NCBI GenBank assembly: GCA_964036295.1 | Contig: OZ038467.1 | Span: 14,085,170 to 14,149,169 of the forward strand | From: Plumapathes pennacea | Taxonomy: Eukaryota; Cnidaria; Anthozoa; Antipatharia; Myriopathidae | Reading direction: 5' to 3' | DNA: 64,000 nucleotides | Shown here: positions 35,601 to 47,154 of the stretch, one piece after another | Numbering within the stretch: the first letter of the stretch is position 1 | How the letters are laid out: each line of letters opens with the position of its first letter | Notes under the pieces: generated by a model | Database searches by the model: none | Seen by the model: the letters and a program-made list of their open reading frames with translations, nothing else | Told to the model about the DNA's origin: nothing | Translations under genes and position numbers: made by a program

Positions 35601-38600
35601 TGTGTAAGCCTTTAATGCAATTTTTTAAAACCGCCGAAGGCGAAAATCTAGTAGTATATGTATTGTGATCCTGTTTAGCTAACTTATGGGATTGGCATTG
35701 TCTCCATAAGTGCGCATGTGTACTGAAAAACGTTCATTTCAAAAGAGAATAGTATTTTGAACAAGAATGATGCGTTGATGTATTGTAGAATATAGGATTT
35801 TGTTACTGATTGAGCGTTGGAAGGGATGCACTGGCAATGTTGTTTGTTAGTCTGCAATTCGCATCCCATACTTAAGCCGAAATTTTCGGACATCATTTAC
35901 TACTAAAATTTCGCCTACGGCGGTTTTGAAAAATTGCATTAAAGAGTAACCCATGCAGGTAAAATGATAGTACTAATAGTTGATACTATGTTCGCAGGTA
36001 TACAGCACACTAAAGTGCGCAGTTGAAAGTTTACTGAACTGAAAAAACACCATGCTTCAACGGGAATCGAACCAAGGAAAAGTACGTTTTCTATACTGGG
36101 TGTGATGGGGGACCTTTTGTATTACTCAGGTATAATACGGGGAAGAATATGAAGTATTTTAGTAATTTAAATGGTCGGTACAGAAAGCTGGACTAACGAA
36201 AACTGTATCGACGTCCTAAAACTCGTGCCTTGTTGTCAATTTGCGTGTATGTGTAAGCCTTTAATGCAATTTTTTAAAACCGCCGAAGGCGAAAATCTAG
36301 TAGTATATGTATTGTGATTCTGTTTGGCTAACTTATGGGATTGGCATTGTCTCCATAAGTGCGCATGTGTACTGAAAAACGTTCATTTCGAAATGGAATA
36401 GTATTTTGAACAAGAATGATGCGTTGATGTATTGTAGAATATAGGATTTTGTTACTGATTGAGCGTTGGAAGGGATGCACTGGCAATGTTGTTTGTTCGT
36501 CTGCAATACGCATCCCATACTTAAGCCGAAATTTTTTGGACATCATTTACTACTATATTTTCGCCTACGGCGGTTTTGAAAAATTGCATTAAAGAGTAAC
36601 CCATGCAGGCAAAATGATAGTACTAATAGTTGATACTATGTTCGCAGGTATACAGCACACTAAAGTGCGCAGTTGAAAGTTTACTGAACTGAAAAAATAC
36701 CATGCTTCAACGGGAATCGAACCAAGAAAAAGTACGTTTTCTATATTGGGTGTGATGGGGGACTTTTTGTATTACTCAGGTATAAATCAGGGACAACTAT
36801 CAAGTATTTTAGTAATTTAAATGGTCGGTACAGAAAGCTGGACTAACGAAAACTGTATCGACGTCCTAAAACTCGTGCCTTGTTGTCAATTTGCGTGTAT
36901 GTGTAAGCCTTTAATGCAATTTTTTAAAACCGCCGAAGGCGAAAATCTAGTAGTATATGTATTGTGATCCTGTTTGGCTAACTTAAGGGATTGGCATTGT
37001 CTCCATAAGTGCGCATGTGTACTGAAAAACGTTCATTTCGAAATGGAATAGTATTTTGAACAAGAATGATGCGTTGATGTATTGTAGAATATAGGATTTT
37101 GTTACTGATTGAGCGTCGGAAGGGATGTACTGGCAATGTTGTTTGTTCGTCTGCAATACGCATCCCATACTTAAGCCGAAATTTTTTGGACATCATTTAC
37201 TACTATATTTTCGCCTACGGCGGTTTTGAAAAATTGCATTAAAAAGTAACCCATGCAGGCAAAATGATAGTACTAATAGTTGATACTATGTTCGCAGGTA
37301 TACAGCACACTAAAGTGCGCAGTTGAAAGTTTACTGAACTGAAAAAACACCATGCTTCAACGGGAATCGAACCAAGGAAAAGTACGTTTTCTATACTGGG
37401 TGTGATGGGGGACCTTTTGTATTACTCAGGTATAATACGGGGAAGAATATGAAGTATTTTAGTAATTTAAATGGTCGGTACAGAAAGCTGGACTAACGAA
37501 AACTGTATCGACGTCCTAAAACTCGTGCCTTGTTGTCAATTTGCGTGTATGTGTAAGCCTTTAATGCAATTTTTTAAAACCGCCGAAGGCGAAAATCTAG
37601 TAGTATATGTATTGTGATCCTGTTTGGCTAACTTATGGGATTGGCATTGTCTCCATAAGTGCGCATGTGTACTGAAAACGTTCATTTCGAAATGGAATAG
37701 TATTTTGAACAAGAATGATGCGTTGATGTATTGTAGAATATAGGATTTTGTTACTGATTGAGCGTTGGAAGGGATGCACTGGCAATATTGTTTGTTCGTC
37801 TGCAATACGCATCCCATACTTAAGCCAAAATTTTTTGGACATCATTTACTACTACAATTTCGCCTACGGCGGTTTTGAAAAATTGCATTAAAGAGTAACG
37901 CATGCAGGCAAAATGATAGTACTAATAGTTAATACTGTGTTCGCAGGTATACAACACACTAAAGTGCGCAGTTGAAAGTTTACTGAACTGAGAAAAGACC
38001 ATGCTTTAACGGGAATCGAACCAAGGAAAAGTACGTTTTCTATACTGGGTGTGATGGGGGACCTTTTGTATTATACAGGTATAAACCAGGGACAACTATC
38101 AAGTATTTTAGCAAATTAAATGGTCGGTAAGGAAAGCTTGACCGCGAAAACTGTATTGACGTTTTAAACTCGTGCCTTGTTGTCAATTTGCATGTATGTG
38201 TAAGCCTTTAATGCAATTTTTTAAAACCGCCGAAGGCGAAAATCTAGTAGTATATGTATTGTGATCCTGTTTGGCTAACTTATGGGATTGTCATTGTCTC
38301 CATAATTGCGCTTTTTGCTACTGAAAACCTTTCTTTTCGAAATGGAATAGTATTTGGAGCAAGAATGATCCGTTGATGTACTGTAGAATATCGGAATTTG
38401 TTAGGTTGAGCGTTGGAAGGGATGCACTGGCAATGTTGTTATTTTCGTCTTCAATACGCATCCCATACTTAAGCCGAAACGTTCGGACTTCATTTACTAC
38501 TACAATTTCGCCTACGGCGGTTTTGAAAAATTGCATTAAAAAGTAACCCATGCAGGCAAAATGATATTACTAATAGTTAAAACTATGTTCGCAGGTATAT

Positions 38601-39629
38601 AGAACACTAAAGGGCGCAGTTGAAAGTTTACTGAACTGAAAAGACACCATGCTTCAACGGGAATCGAACCAAAGAAAAGTACGTTTTCTTTACTGGGTGT
38701 GATGGGGGACCTTTTGTATTACTCAGGTATAAAACAGGGACAACTATGAAGTATTTTAGTAAGTTAAATGGTCGGTAAGGAAAGCTTGACTAACGAAAAC
38801 TTTATTGACGTTTTAAACTCGTGCCTGGTTGTCAATTTGCATGTATGTGTAAGCCTTTAATGCAATTTTTTAAAACCGCCGAAGGCGAAAAACTACTAGT
38901 ATATGTACTGTGATCCTGTTTGGCTAACTTATGGGATTGGCATTATCTCCATAAGTGCGCATGTGTACTGAAAACCGTTCATTTCAAAATAGAATAGTAT
39001 TTTGAACAAGAATGATGCGTTGATGTACTGTAGAATATAGGAATTTGTTAGGTTGAGCGTTGGAAGGGATGCACTGGCAATGTTGTTTGTTCGTCTGTAA
39101 TACGCATCCCATATTTATACCGAAATTTTCGGAAATCATTTACTACTACAATTTCGCCTACGGCGGTTTTGAAAAATTGCATTGAAAAGTAACACATAGA
39201 GGCATAAGAATATTTTATTTTACTGTGATCATTAAGGATCTACATTGTTTTAAAAAAAATACAACAATTTCGTCGTTTGATACTGATAAATGCAAGCAAA
39301 GATTTGGATTTTTAAACGGGCGGGATCACGGGGAAGATAGACAACTGATGGCCAGAATAAATTAATGCAATATAGTCTGTATAAATCATATTGTTTATGA
39401 GATAGTTTGTTAAAACCAGGTTGGTGAAATATTTGTAAAATTTTGATGCGCTTTACTATTATTCAACGCCGTCCAGAGGTAACCTCAAGAACAAATTTGC
39501 GCGAGCTCGCTGCTCGTTTCTCCTACAGTATTTCTAAACAGCTTCAAACCTGCAACTTCTGTCATTAACTTTCTGTATCCTTTAGCGTCTTTTGCTGGAA
39601 ATCCGGGTTTCGAAACCTCCAGAGGCATT

Positions 39630-39680
39630 AGATACTTCATATAAGGGGCATAATAGTGTACCATATATGAAGTACCTACC
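39630..39680. repeat. ACTTCATATA hairpin, left-arm copy
   Basis: TACTTCATATAAGGGGCATA, then a loop, then ACCATATATGAAGTACCT: a 14-16 bp stem with one arm partly mutated. The mirror copy at 54843-54891 is intact. Confidence 0.55.
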
Positions 39681-40084
39681 TATGCATAAGTGACGACTGC
39701 TGACTGAAGGAGAAATAATTGCGGCGGCTCAGTATGAGCCCGCGTATCTAAAGAGCAGCAGAGTTGCGCGTAATGGCGTGTCGAAGGGTTGCTTCTGTGT
39801 TTGTTTTTGCCCACGTGTATTGGGCTATACCTTGTTTGAGTCTGCAGATTGTATCAATGTGCAGCTTGTGAGCAATATAAGGACTTATTGAAGATCAACC
39901 CGGGTGCGATTGTCTGAGAAAATTGACGTTCCTGCGAGCATGTGATTTTATCAGGTATGTTTTTCACCATGTGTTCGTTTATAGTCATTGGTGGGTGTAT
40001 CATTTCGCGTTTTGTGGGGTTTTTCCTATTAGTTTTTGGACAAACGTATTTTTTTAATCTCTGAGTCGCTTGGAAAGGTAGAAA

Positions 40085-41830
40085 ACAATGGTGGTATACA
40101 CACAACACAACCGCTTTATTTATGTCTCAAATACAAAACATAATGATAATAGTAAGAGTAAAGAGTACATTAAATATTACAGGTATTGTTCAACCTATAA
40201 ATAGCTAAAAAGCTAATCTAGCTTGGTGACACATTTAGTTTAGAGTACAAAATACAGATGCGTGGTACAAGACAACTATTAATATTGATGTTTGGAAAAA
40301 AAATCAGAAAAAAAATAAACAACAACAGCACGAGCAACAAATAGCAATAAGTAGTTACAATAAACAATAAACAGAAAAACAAAATTTCGAAGAAGTATTA
40401 AATATTAATTAAATATAGGAAGAGCAAGTAATATTAGTAAGAAGCTGCAAGGGAGGATTTTGGCTTGTTTTTGAAAGCGAATCTGCTGAGTTCTTTTAAA
40501 TCATTATGAATTGAGTTCCAAATTTTAGAACCCTGAATATTAAACTTTCCATAATTAGTTTTGACTTATGTAACAGGTGTAGAAAAGTCAGTAAATAGAA
40601 GTGGAAGAGTATTGTTATATTGGTGCATTGGCTGTGTGACATGAAAGAATACAATGTCCTGGAATTTGAGAATGTTTAGGTCTTTAAAAAGATAACTTGT
40701 ATGCTCATCAAAGTTAGAAAAAGTTATAATTCTGATGGCTCTCTTTTAAAGAACAGTTATTGGCTAAAGTGTATAGTCACATAAGTATTTCCCCAAACTA
40801 TTAAACCATTTAAGTTAGATACAGGAAAATAATAGGGTTGAGTTATAAAATGCCTCATTTTTGAAAGAATGCCAATAACTCTAGCAATTTTTTTGGTATC
40901 CTGGTCCCAGAGGTTTTCTAATCCTCTGAGCGAGCACTGAGCCACGGAGCGGCAAAAAGCTGGTCGCAAAACGACAAGTGGAAAGCTGTCTGCTTGTCGC
41001 TTTTTGCCACTCCGCGGCTCTGTGCTGGCTTGGAGGATTAGAAAACCTCTGGGACCAGGGTGTTTTTTTGGAACTTCAATGCACATGATGTTTCCAACTT
41101 AGATTGCAGGAGTCAATAAGTATTTAGTTCTTTGTTTACACTCTCAGATTTTCCCATTGATGGTTATGTTTATATCATAATTAATGTTTTTCTGGTGTGA
41201 ATGAAAATAACAAAATTGGATTTGTCCACATTCAATGAGAGTTTGTTAGCAGATAACCAGTCATTAACCTTCTGTAACTCATCATTTATCATTTTTTCTA
41301 AAGTTTGTAAACTTTTATAAGCATGAAAGAGATTTGAGTCATCAGCAATTAAATGAAAATCCAGAATTTTAGAGCAATTTGAAAATCATTAATGTACAGT
41401 AAAATTAGTTAAGGCCCAAGAACTGATCCTTTGGGCACTCCACAAGTTATATTTCTCTGAGCAGAATTAGTGTTACCTATAGAAACAAACTGCTTAGGAT
41501 TGCTTAGATAAGATTTGAACCAATCTAGTGAAAAATACCCCTAATTCCTAATGACTGTAGTTTACTTGACAAAATATTATGGTTCACTGTATTGAAGGCT
41601 TTACTTAAGCCATGAAACACACCACAGGAATACATACTGTTGTCAGTGAGTCTTTGTATTTTATCAGTGTTACAACTAATAAGACATGGATAGTAGAATG
41701 GTTAGAATGAAAGCCAAATTGTTTAATTTTATTAAGGTACTTAATTAACCTATTATACAGTGTCATAAGAGTCTCAAGAATTTTATTGAAAACTGATAAA
41801 AGAGAAATTGGGCGGTAACTGGACAAAACT
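40085..41830 (-). mobile_element. LINE (CR1-like) relic in the left arm
   Basis: Minus-strand mirror of the relic at 52165-54440. The frame at 41605-41826 reads YRPISLLSVFNKILETLM, and later sequence corresponds to the reverse transcriptase core seen in the right arm. Stops and frameshifts are frequent. A MITE sits inside at 40900-41059. Confidence 0.7.
40900..41059. mobile_element. 160-bp MITE with CCTGGTCCCAGAGG ends, left-arm copy
   Basis: Perfect inverted termini: CCTGGTCCCAGAGGTTTTCT, then AATCCTC, at one end and the inverse at the other. The interior includes mirrored GAGCCRCGGAG blocks. It is inserted in the LINE relic at the same position as its mirror copy at 52959-53118. Confidence 0.85.
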
Positions 41831-43540
41831 CACCCACCAGTCCTTCTTTCAATCTTAGCTCACCCATTGATCGACACTTTTCTCAATAATTAGTGACACA
41901 GTCAGTCATATATTTGAATAGTAGATGTGGTTCAAAATCCAGCAACAATGAGTGGGTGGCATCCCATGATACCCCTGCCTTAGAGCAGTTAATATGAGGA
42001 TCAGCTCAGGGGACTGGAAGCCTTGAACCTCTCCATTTGAATATCTACCAAGATGTTAGGTGCATAATCTTGTGAATAGGTGACTGTAAAACGTAAATAT
42101 TCATGCACCAAGACTGAAATTCAGTTTATTCTGCACCAGAACACCCAATGAATTGTTTCGAAAATAAGTTTAATTACTGGCTTCTTAATATTTTCACAAA
42201 GGTGGTCATACAAAGTTAAAAATATGTCTACAGTACCACTTGACCCTGCCAATAAATGAAAACACTTAATATGGAACTCTGGTTATATAAACAGTGAAAA
42301 AATGCCCTCGTGATGCAGCTTCTTTATCTTATAGTGGGCACCGAATCACTCACTGCACTCATTTCTTGTTCCCTGTCATCACGAAAATCCCTTTGATATG
42401 ATCAAACTTGATGAAAATAATAATATCAGATTATATTTTGTTAACTCTAACTGTATGATTTTCATCCATTGTTACAGGAAAAATCTCCTCAACAAGCCAT
42501 TTTCCAAAGTTATTTCACACTAAACTGGATACAGATTGCATAGAGACTGCTTGGTGATACTCAAGGTACTGTAGGATGCTCCTTAAGAGTAGTCATTAGC
42601 CTTGGTTAGCATTGTTATGGCGACCAGTTTTGAGCTCTACAACGAAGCTACCAAGGAGTCAAACTACTAGAACTTGAGATAGTCTTTACAGATACAGCAA
42701 CCTCAATGCAGATATATTTCAATGGCGAGGTCAGTATGAAATGTTATTTTTTATCGATTAATTCGATCTACTCTTTCGTGGTATTACATCTGTTTGTTTA
42801 CATGTATCAGCTGATAGTAGATGAGACTGTCCAATTTTGAGCGCCATAAACATCAACCTCGACGATACAGTATTGCACTCAAATTTATGTCCAGATATTC
42901 TGTCTCAAAACATTTAGCTTCAGGGATTTACGTAATGGTTATGAGCCATGATTTTGTTTACATGTACAAAAAGTATATCTCGACACCCAATCAAAATTAA
43001 TTTTCCGTACATTCAAGTTTATAAAAAAAAAAAATTGGTCAATCGTCCACAGCTGTATGTGGCGTCAGGGGACTCTAAAACTCGGTTTTCACATCATCGC
43101 TGTGATTGCCACGATCGCCAAGATAGAGTTTTTACTCTTCTTTGCTGCAGTAGTTTTCATGCTTGTGATCAATGCGATTATTTAATGCATTTTGAAACAC
43201 AGTATCATTCAACTGGCATCTAAACATAGACTGTAGTAGCGCAACCTCCTTTTGACGTCCGATTGAACGCAAGAACTTTAAGACTATCGCTTTCTGACTT
43301 ACATCGGGTCATTTACTAATTCACTCCGGCGGTTTAATTTATATTATGTTTTAAATAGATCTGAGTAGCCGATCCCATTCTTTTATTTCATGTTGAAGGG
43401 ATTCTTTGTATGAGGTATGTAGGCCAACGTTTGCTTGTGCTTGAAAAAGCGCAACGGCCCGTCCTATTCTATTTAGTATAAAGCTGAACGCATTTTATGT
43501 CTGCGTCGATGTTTATTTTTACCGCTTGTGCTCTTTGTTC
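41831..43540. other. Left arm, no gene recognised
   Basis: Mirrors 50660-52150. A segment at about 42030-42265 is absent from the right arm, so it is either an insertion here or a deletion there. No coding region is supported. Confidence 0.5.
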
Positions 43541-43546
43541 ATTAAC

Positions 43547-43767
43547 TTCGACGAACAAAAGAAATACCTTCGACGAACAAAAGAATTACCTTCGACGAAC
43601 AAAAAAAATATCTTCGACGAACAAAAGAAATACCTTCGACGAACAAAAGAAATATCTTCGACGAACAAAAGAATTACCTTCGGCGAACAAAAGAAATATC
43701 TTCGACGAACAAAAGAATTACCTTCGACGAACAAAAGGAATATCTTCGACGAACAAAAGAAATATCT
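43547..43767. repeat. 22-bp minisatellite, ten units, left-arm copy
   Basis: Unit TTCGACGAACAAAAGAAATA plus YC, repeated about ten times. Because 22 is not a multiple of three and the unit has no stops in several frames, two + frames and one - frame stay open across it. This produces spurious repetitive ORFs. Confidence 0.95.
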
Positions 43768-44735
43768 TTGTGCTCTCGTGTCACGTACATGTAGAAGCTA
43801 TTGTTTTACTTATATTGTGTGCAGGTTGAGGTCGCAGATTTGAATACGAAGATGGCGTTCTGCCGAGGGTTGATAGCGATGTGTACGCTCTTTCTTGTCC
43901 TGAAGGAGAGACTGTCATCTGTTCTACAGACCTCCAAGTTGCTGTCGTACGCAAGAAGAATATCTGGCGAGGCTGAGTGAGCCCAAAGTGCGACGGGAAG
44001 TTATTCTAAGCAAGAAACGCCGCTCCTTTGGTAAAGGACGGTTCGCTGTAAGTGGAGCTACTCTGTGGCTCTCCTCTCCATAGAACGTGCTATTCAGTAG
44101 CCACGTCCGACCAAGCTATTTCGAACCAGGATGGAGTTTACTAATAACATTTGATAGCTGCAACGGACTTCATATCATGCGGGAACAGAGTGTATGGTTT
44201 TACGGCAACAGTAAGGGGATTCGGGATTCAAGACTTGACAGAAGAGTGCACAAGACAGCAGCGATATCTTGTGACATTCGATGGGCATCCTGCGTGATAC
44301 TGACTTCGACAGGACCAACTGCGGAACTCTGGTGAGGAGACATTTACGAACGAGCGAACACTGAGTATTTGAGTGCGTTTGTTTTGAAGAACGAAACGAT
44401 CGTGTTTTAAAGGATATCCCGGTGCTGAAAGCTCACAGAAGGTTCGCTAAATCGTGGAGATTGATGTAATAGCCATTTGTAGGACTTGAACTGGGGAAAG
44501 TTTACATGTAGCCGAGCTAGCGCCGATTGTGTGGTTGTTTGTACGAGTGGTTTTGGTATATTTTTTGTAGTTTTTGTGTTGCTATCGGATGAATATATTG
44601 TTTGTGAAGTGCTTGTGCTGTTAGATTGTATTTTGGAGTTATTAAAGAGCATAATTTGGCGAAAATACTTGTATTTTGTGTTGAAGTTTAATACAAGTTT
44701 GGAGAGCTGTTGCTTTGTTAAACAATAGATCCAGA

Positions 44736-44813
44736 ATGCAAATGAAATGCAAAATTATTCATGAAGCTCTCGACCAATCAGAAGGCCGGAAATGAATTGG
44801 TTGCCATGGCAAC
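44736..44813 (-). promoter_or_regulatory. Promoter-like cluster: octamer, CCAAT/Y box, RFX X-box (left arm)
   Basis: Read on the minus strand: a perfect 14-bp X-box palindrome GTTGCCATGGCAAC (44800-44813), then CTGATTGGTC (44772-44781), then ATTTGCAT (44736-44743). These match consensus sites of RFX, NF-Y and POU/octamer factors. Activity is inference. The mirror copy is at 49390-49467. Confidence 0.5.
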
Positions 44814-45009
44814 GGGGCAAAATGGGCAAAAAGGGGCTAAAATTCGTTAATGAGATGCTAATGAGATGCTAATGAGTATGCTAATGAGGCGGCCATTTTG
44901 AATATATTATTAATGAATTTTTTTTTTTTTTTTTTTTTTTTTTTACATATTCCTTCTGTTCCAGTAGTCACTGGTCCTCTTCCTTCTTTAGGAGTTGTGA
45001 CTAGTCCCT

Positions 45010-45235
45010 GTGGGGTCCTGTTCCGGAAATCCTGGCAAGTTGCTTGTTCGGGAGCAATGGCAGTCCACCTTCAAAGAGTTCCCCCTTTTTCCGGTAGTCC
45101 TGACCAGTAACTCCTTGCGGAGCAATGGCAGTCCCCCTTTTAAAGGGTTCCCCTTTTCCGGTAGTCCTGAACAGTAGCTCATTTTTAAGCAACGACAGGC
45201 CCCCTTCAAGGGACCCCCCGAGTTACCTTAGCAGA
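45010..45235. repeat. Three tandem ~70-bp units, left-arm copy
   Basis: The block CCGGTAGTCCTGAMCAGTA, followed by sequence such as GAGCAATGGCAGTCC and a C-rich end, repeats three times. Mirrored at 48995-49220. Confidence 0.65.
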
Positions 45236-45480
45236 GTCCTCCCCAGTGGGGCATTCGTCTACCGAGGGTATCCCGGAGGCAAATCAGTGGCACCGCGCAT
45301 CAAGCATTCAGCATTCATCACTATGCCTTTAGCGCAATAACCATTGACTTGAAATTAACGAAAGCAGTGAACGAAACCTTGCTTATTGATACCACTCTCC
45401 TTCCACATGTGGGACTATCTTTGACGTCATAAGAAAGAGCATTGCGCATGCGTATGAATGGGAAAAAAAAAAAAAAAAAG

Positions 45481-45556
45481 AAGAGCCAGGATTCGAACTG
45501 CGACCTCCAACTTCAGGAATTGGGCGTCTTACTGATTGAGCTATCAAATCACTCGA
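45481..45556 (-). repeat. tRNA-derived SINE head, left-arm copy
   Basis: Read on the minus strand it has an A-box-like GATAGCTCAATCAGTAAGACG region, an anticodon-arm-like CCAA..GTTGG and a B box (AGTTCGAATCC), followed by CTCTT and a T tract. The acceptor and T stems do not pair properly, so this is a SINE head or tRNA pseudogene, not a working tRNA. Confidence 0.55.
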
Positions 45557-45863
45557 TGTTTTTCTGCTTCAAATTTGCATGTTTACAGATAACGACATCA
45601 AACTGCTTTCCAGTTAAGAGTAGTTACAACAAATATATTACTCTTTCCTTGATGTGGTAGTCTCAATTGCTCTCGAGAGAACTGTTTGATTATTGGAGAG
45701 GGACGAGCAGCGGGAGCGGAACGAACCGAGAATGCGAGACCTCCCGGTGCCGAAGGTGCTTTGTTGTTGGGGGCAAATCTATGTAGTCACTTGAGCTCTG
45801 TATTCAGTAGTGAGGATTACTGAATAATAGGTTATTTGCCCAATTTTTTCAGTATTACATATT

Positions 45864-45897
45864 TTGTGTGCGTGTGCGTGTGCGTGTGCGTGTACGT
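45864..45897. repeat. (TGTGCG)n simple repeat
   Basis: TGTGTGCGTGTGCGTGTGCG run; mirrored in the right arm at about 48323-48357. Confidence 0.85.
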
Positions 45898-47075
45898 CTT
45901 TGTGAGTGTTCATGGTATTCGGAGCAGGAACTTTAAGAAACTCTAATCGAGGCTTATCAAGGAAGTTTAGCAGTCACAAGAATTTTATTTTTCCTCTTTT
46001 CATGTTTCCATACAAGGATATACAGCAGTTGAGATTTATCTTTGACATATTCAGGCTAGGGTAAGACTTTTTTAGAGTTTTTCCTTCCACCTTCCTGGCG
46101 AATGTGAGCTCGCAATTCCTTCGATCTAGTATATTTTCCCTCAAGGCTGATCAAAGATACAAAAAAAAAAAAAAAAAAAAAGTCAGATCTAAGTGGCGCT
46201 CTCTTCAACTCCTCTTCGGGAATCCTATTACACTTCCAAGCTCCTTGCATGGCCTCTGTGCAAGTGATCCGGCCGTGACACTTTTCGCAGGATCTGCAAC
46301 GATTAAAAATAGTATGAATCTTTCCGGGGATCACTGACTTTGTATATCCAAACGTTTCCAACGGTATGTTACGCGAAGAAGGCGTTTGAAACCTAATGAA
46401 GTCACATTGCGTCGGTTCAAGAGGTAAACCTGTAAACGAGTTTAGATTTCTCAGTCTGGCGATCGATTAGTGCCCTCCCGGTTCCCGTTCCCAGGGTCCA
46501 ATGTCCCGGTTCCAGATGTCTCGGTTTCAGATTTCTCGTTCGCAGCCTGTGATAAATAAGGTTTACGACGTGTAAAGCAGAATTATCTACAACATTTATT
46601 GGCGTATCGCATTGCGCAAAACATAAATAAGAGGACACATGCAAAAAAGCACAGTAATACTCGAAAGAAAACCGACAATAATTCATCTTTTACACATTAA
46701 GAACACTGGACGAAAGACAAACATTTACCATTCTATAAAGCGCTCTATGCTAAAGGAAATCAGAAGAAATTAAATTTTCACTGCGTCAGCGTGGAGAAGA
46801 CGCAGTAAAAGAATTGGAAGCTGACTTGATCTGAAGAAGACCCAGCGCTCGTAACGTCAATTTCCGCATCTTTACGGCGTAAAGTCGATTCATCATAAAC
46901 CACGCTATAGTCCTGGGCAAAAGCATCAGAAATTCGAAGGTTTGTGACTATAAGCATATAAAAATTCTAAATACGTACCTTAATGGCTCGTGGGAGGCGT
47001 GTTTCAGACCTTCAAATGAACTTAGGATGTCACTCCATCCGCCATTTTTGTTTTGAAACCAAACTCGTCTCCAGG

Positions 47076-47154
47076 GCCCGGCCCTACCATTGTTCTTACA
47101 ATAGTAATCACCCACCCCTCCCTCCTTTAATCAGTTGGGAGACCAATGACAGGG
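47076..47154. other. 79-bp centre of the giant palindrome
   Basis: Asymmetric sequence between the last paired CCAGG (47071-47075) and its inverse CCTGG (47155-47159). It contains CACCCACCCCTCCCTCC. It would be the loop if the arms folded. Confidence 0.8.

Larger units (their letters stand above)
24905..39200 (+). repeat. Left terminal satellite array of ~649-bp units (about 20)
   Basis: The unit repeats from about 26.6 kb to 39.2 kb, with truncated or diverged units at 24.9-26.6 kb. One unit near 26.65-27.18 kb is shorter. Each unit has two halves. One is a ~328-bp body with inverted ends (e.g. 29120-29447: AATGCAATTTTTTAAAACCG at one end and its inverse at the other, each carrying a small CGCC-GAA/GTA-GGCG hairpin). 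The other is a ~320-bp spacer with GGGAATCGAACC. Units are nearly identical between 27 and 38 kb and more diverged at both edges. Higher-order structure: five successive unit variants recur at an exact 4546-bp (seven-unit) offset, 29840-32437 against 34386-36983. Confidence 0.95.
39201..47075 (+). repeat. Left arm of the giant inverted repeat
   Basis: Nearly all of this stretch reappears inverted at 47155-55310. The match is very close near the centre (about 42.9-47.07 against 47.16-51.3 kb, where mirrored ORFs are identical or differ by a few residues). It is visibly more diverged, with indels, in the outer third. The arm carries a LINE relic, a MITE, a 22-bp minisatellite, a SINE head and a promoter-like motif cluster, each mirrored in the other arm. 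Confidence 0.95.

Noticed and set aside
27243..37845. Repeated 61-91-codon minus-strand ORFs in every satellite unit
   Set aside because: Two overlapping frames stay open only because the units are nearly identical. In the diverged right-array and edge units the starts and frames are lost, so there is no sign of protein-level selection.
24905..39200. CRISPR array
   Set aside because: Units are ~649 bp without unique short spacers, and the DNA is eukaryotic.
43497..43843. Repetitive 105-110-codon ORFs and their mirrors at 50360-50706
   Set aside because: By-products of the 22-bp minisatellite; no start context, no domain, and open in several frames at once.
45481..45556. Functional tRNA gene (also 48666-48742)
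   Set aside because: A and B boxes are present, but acceptor and T stems do not pair and a T-rich tail follows; it fits a SINE head better.
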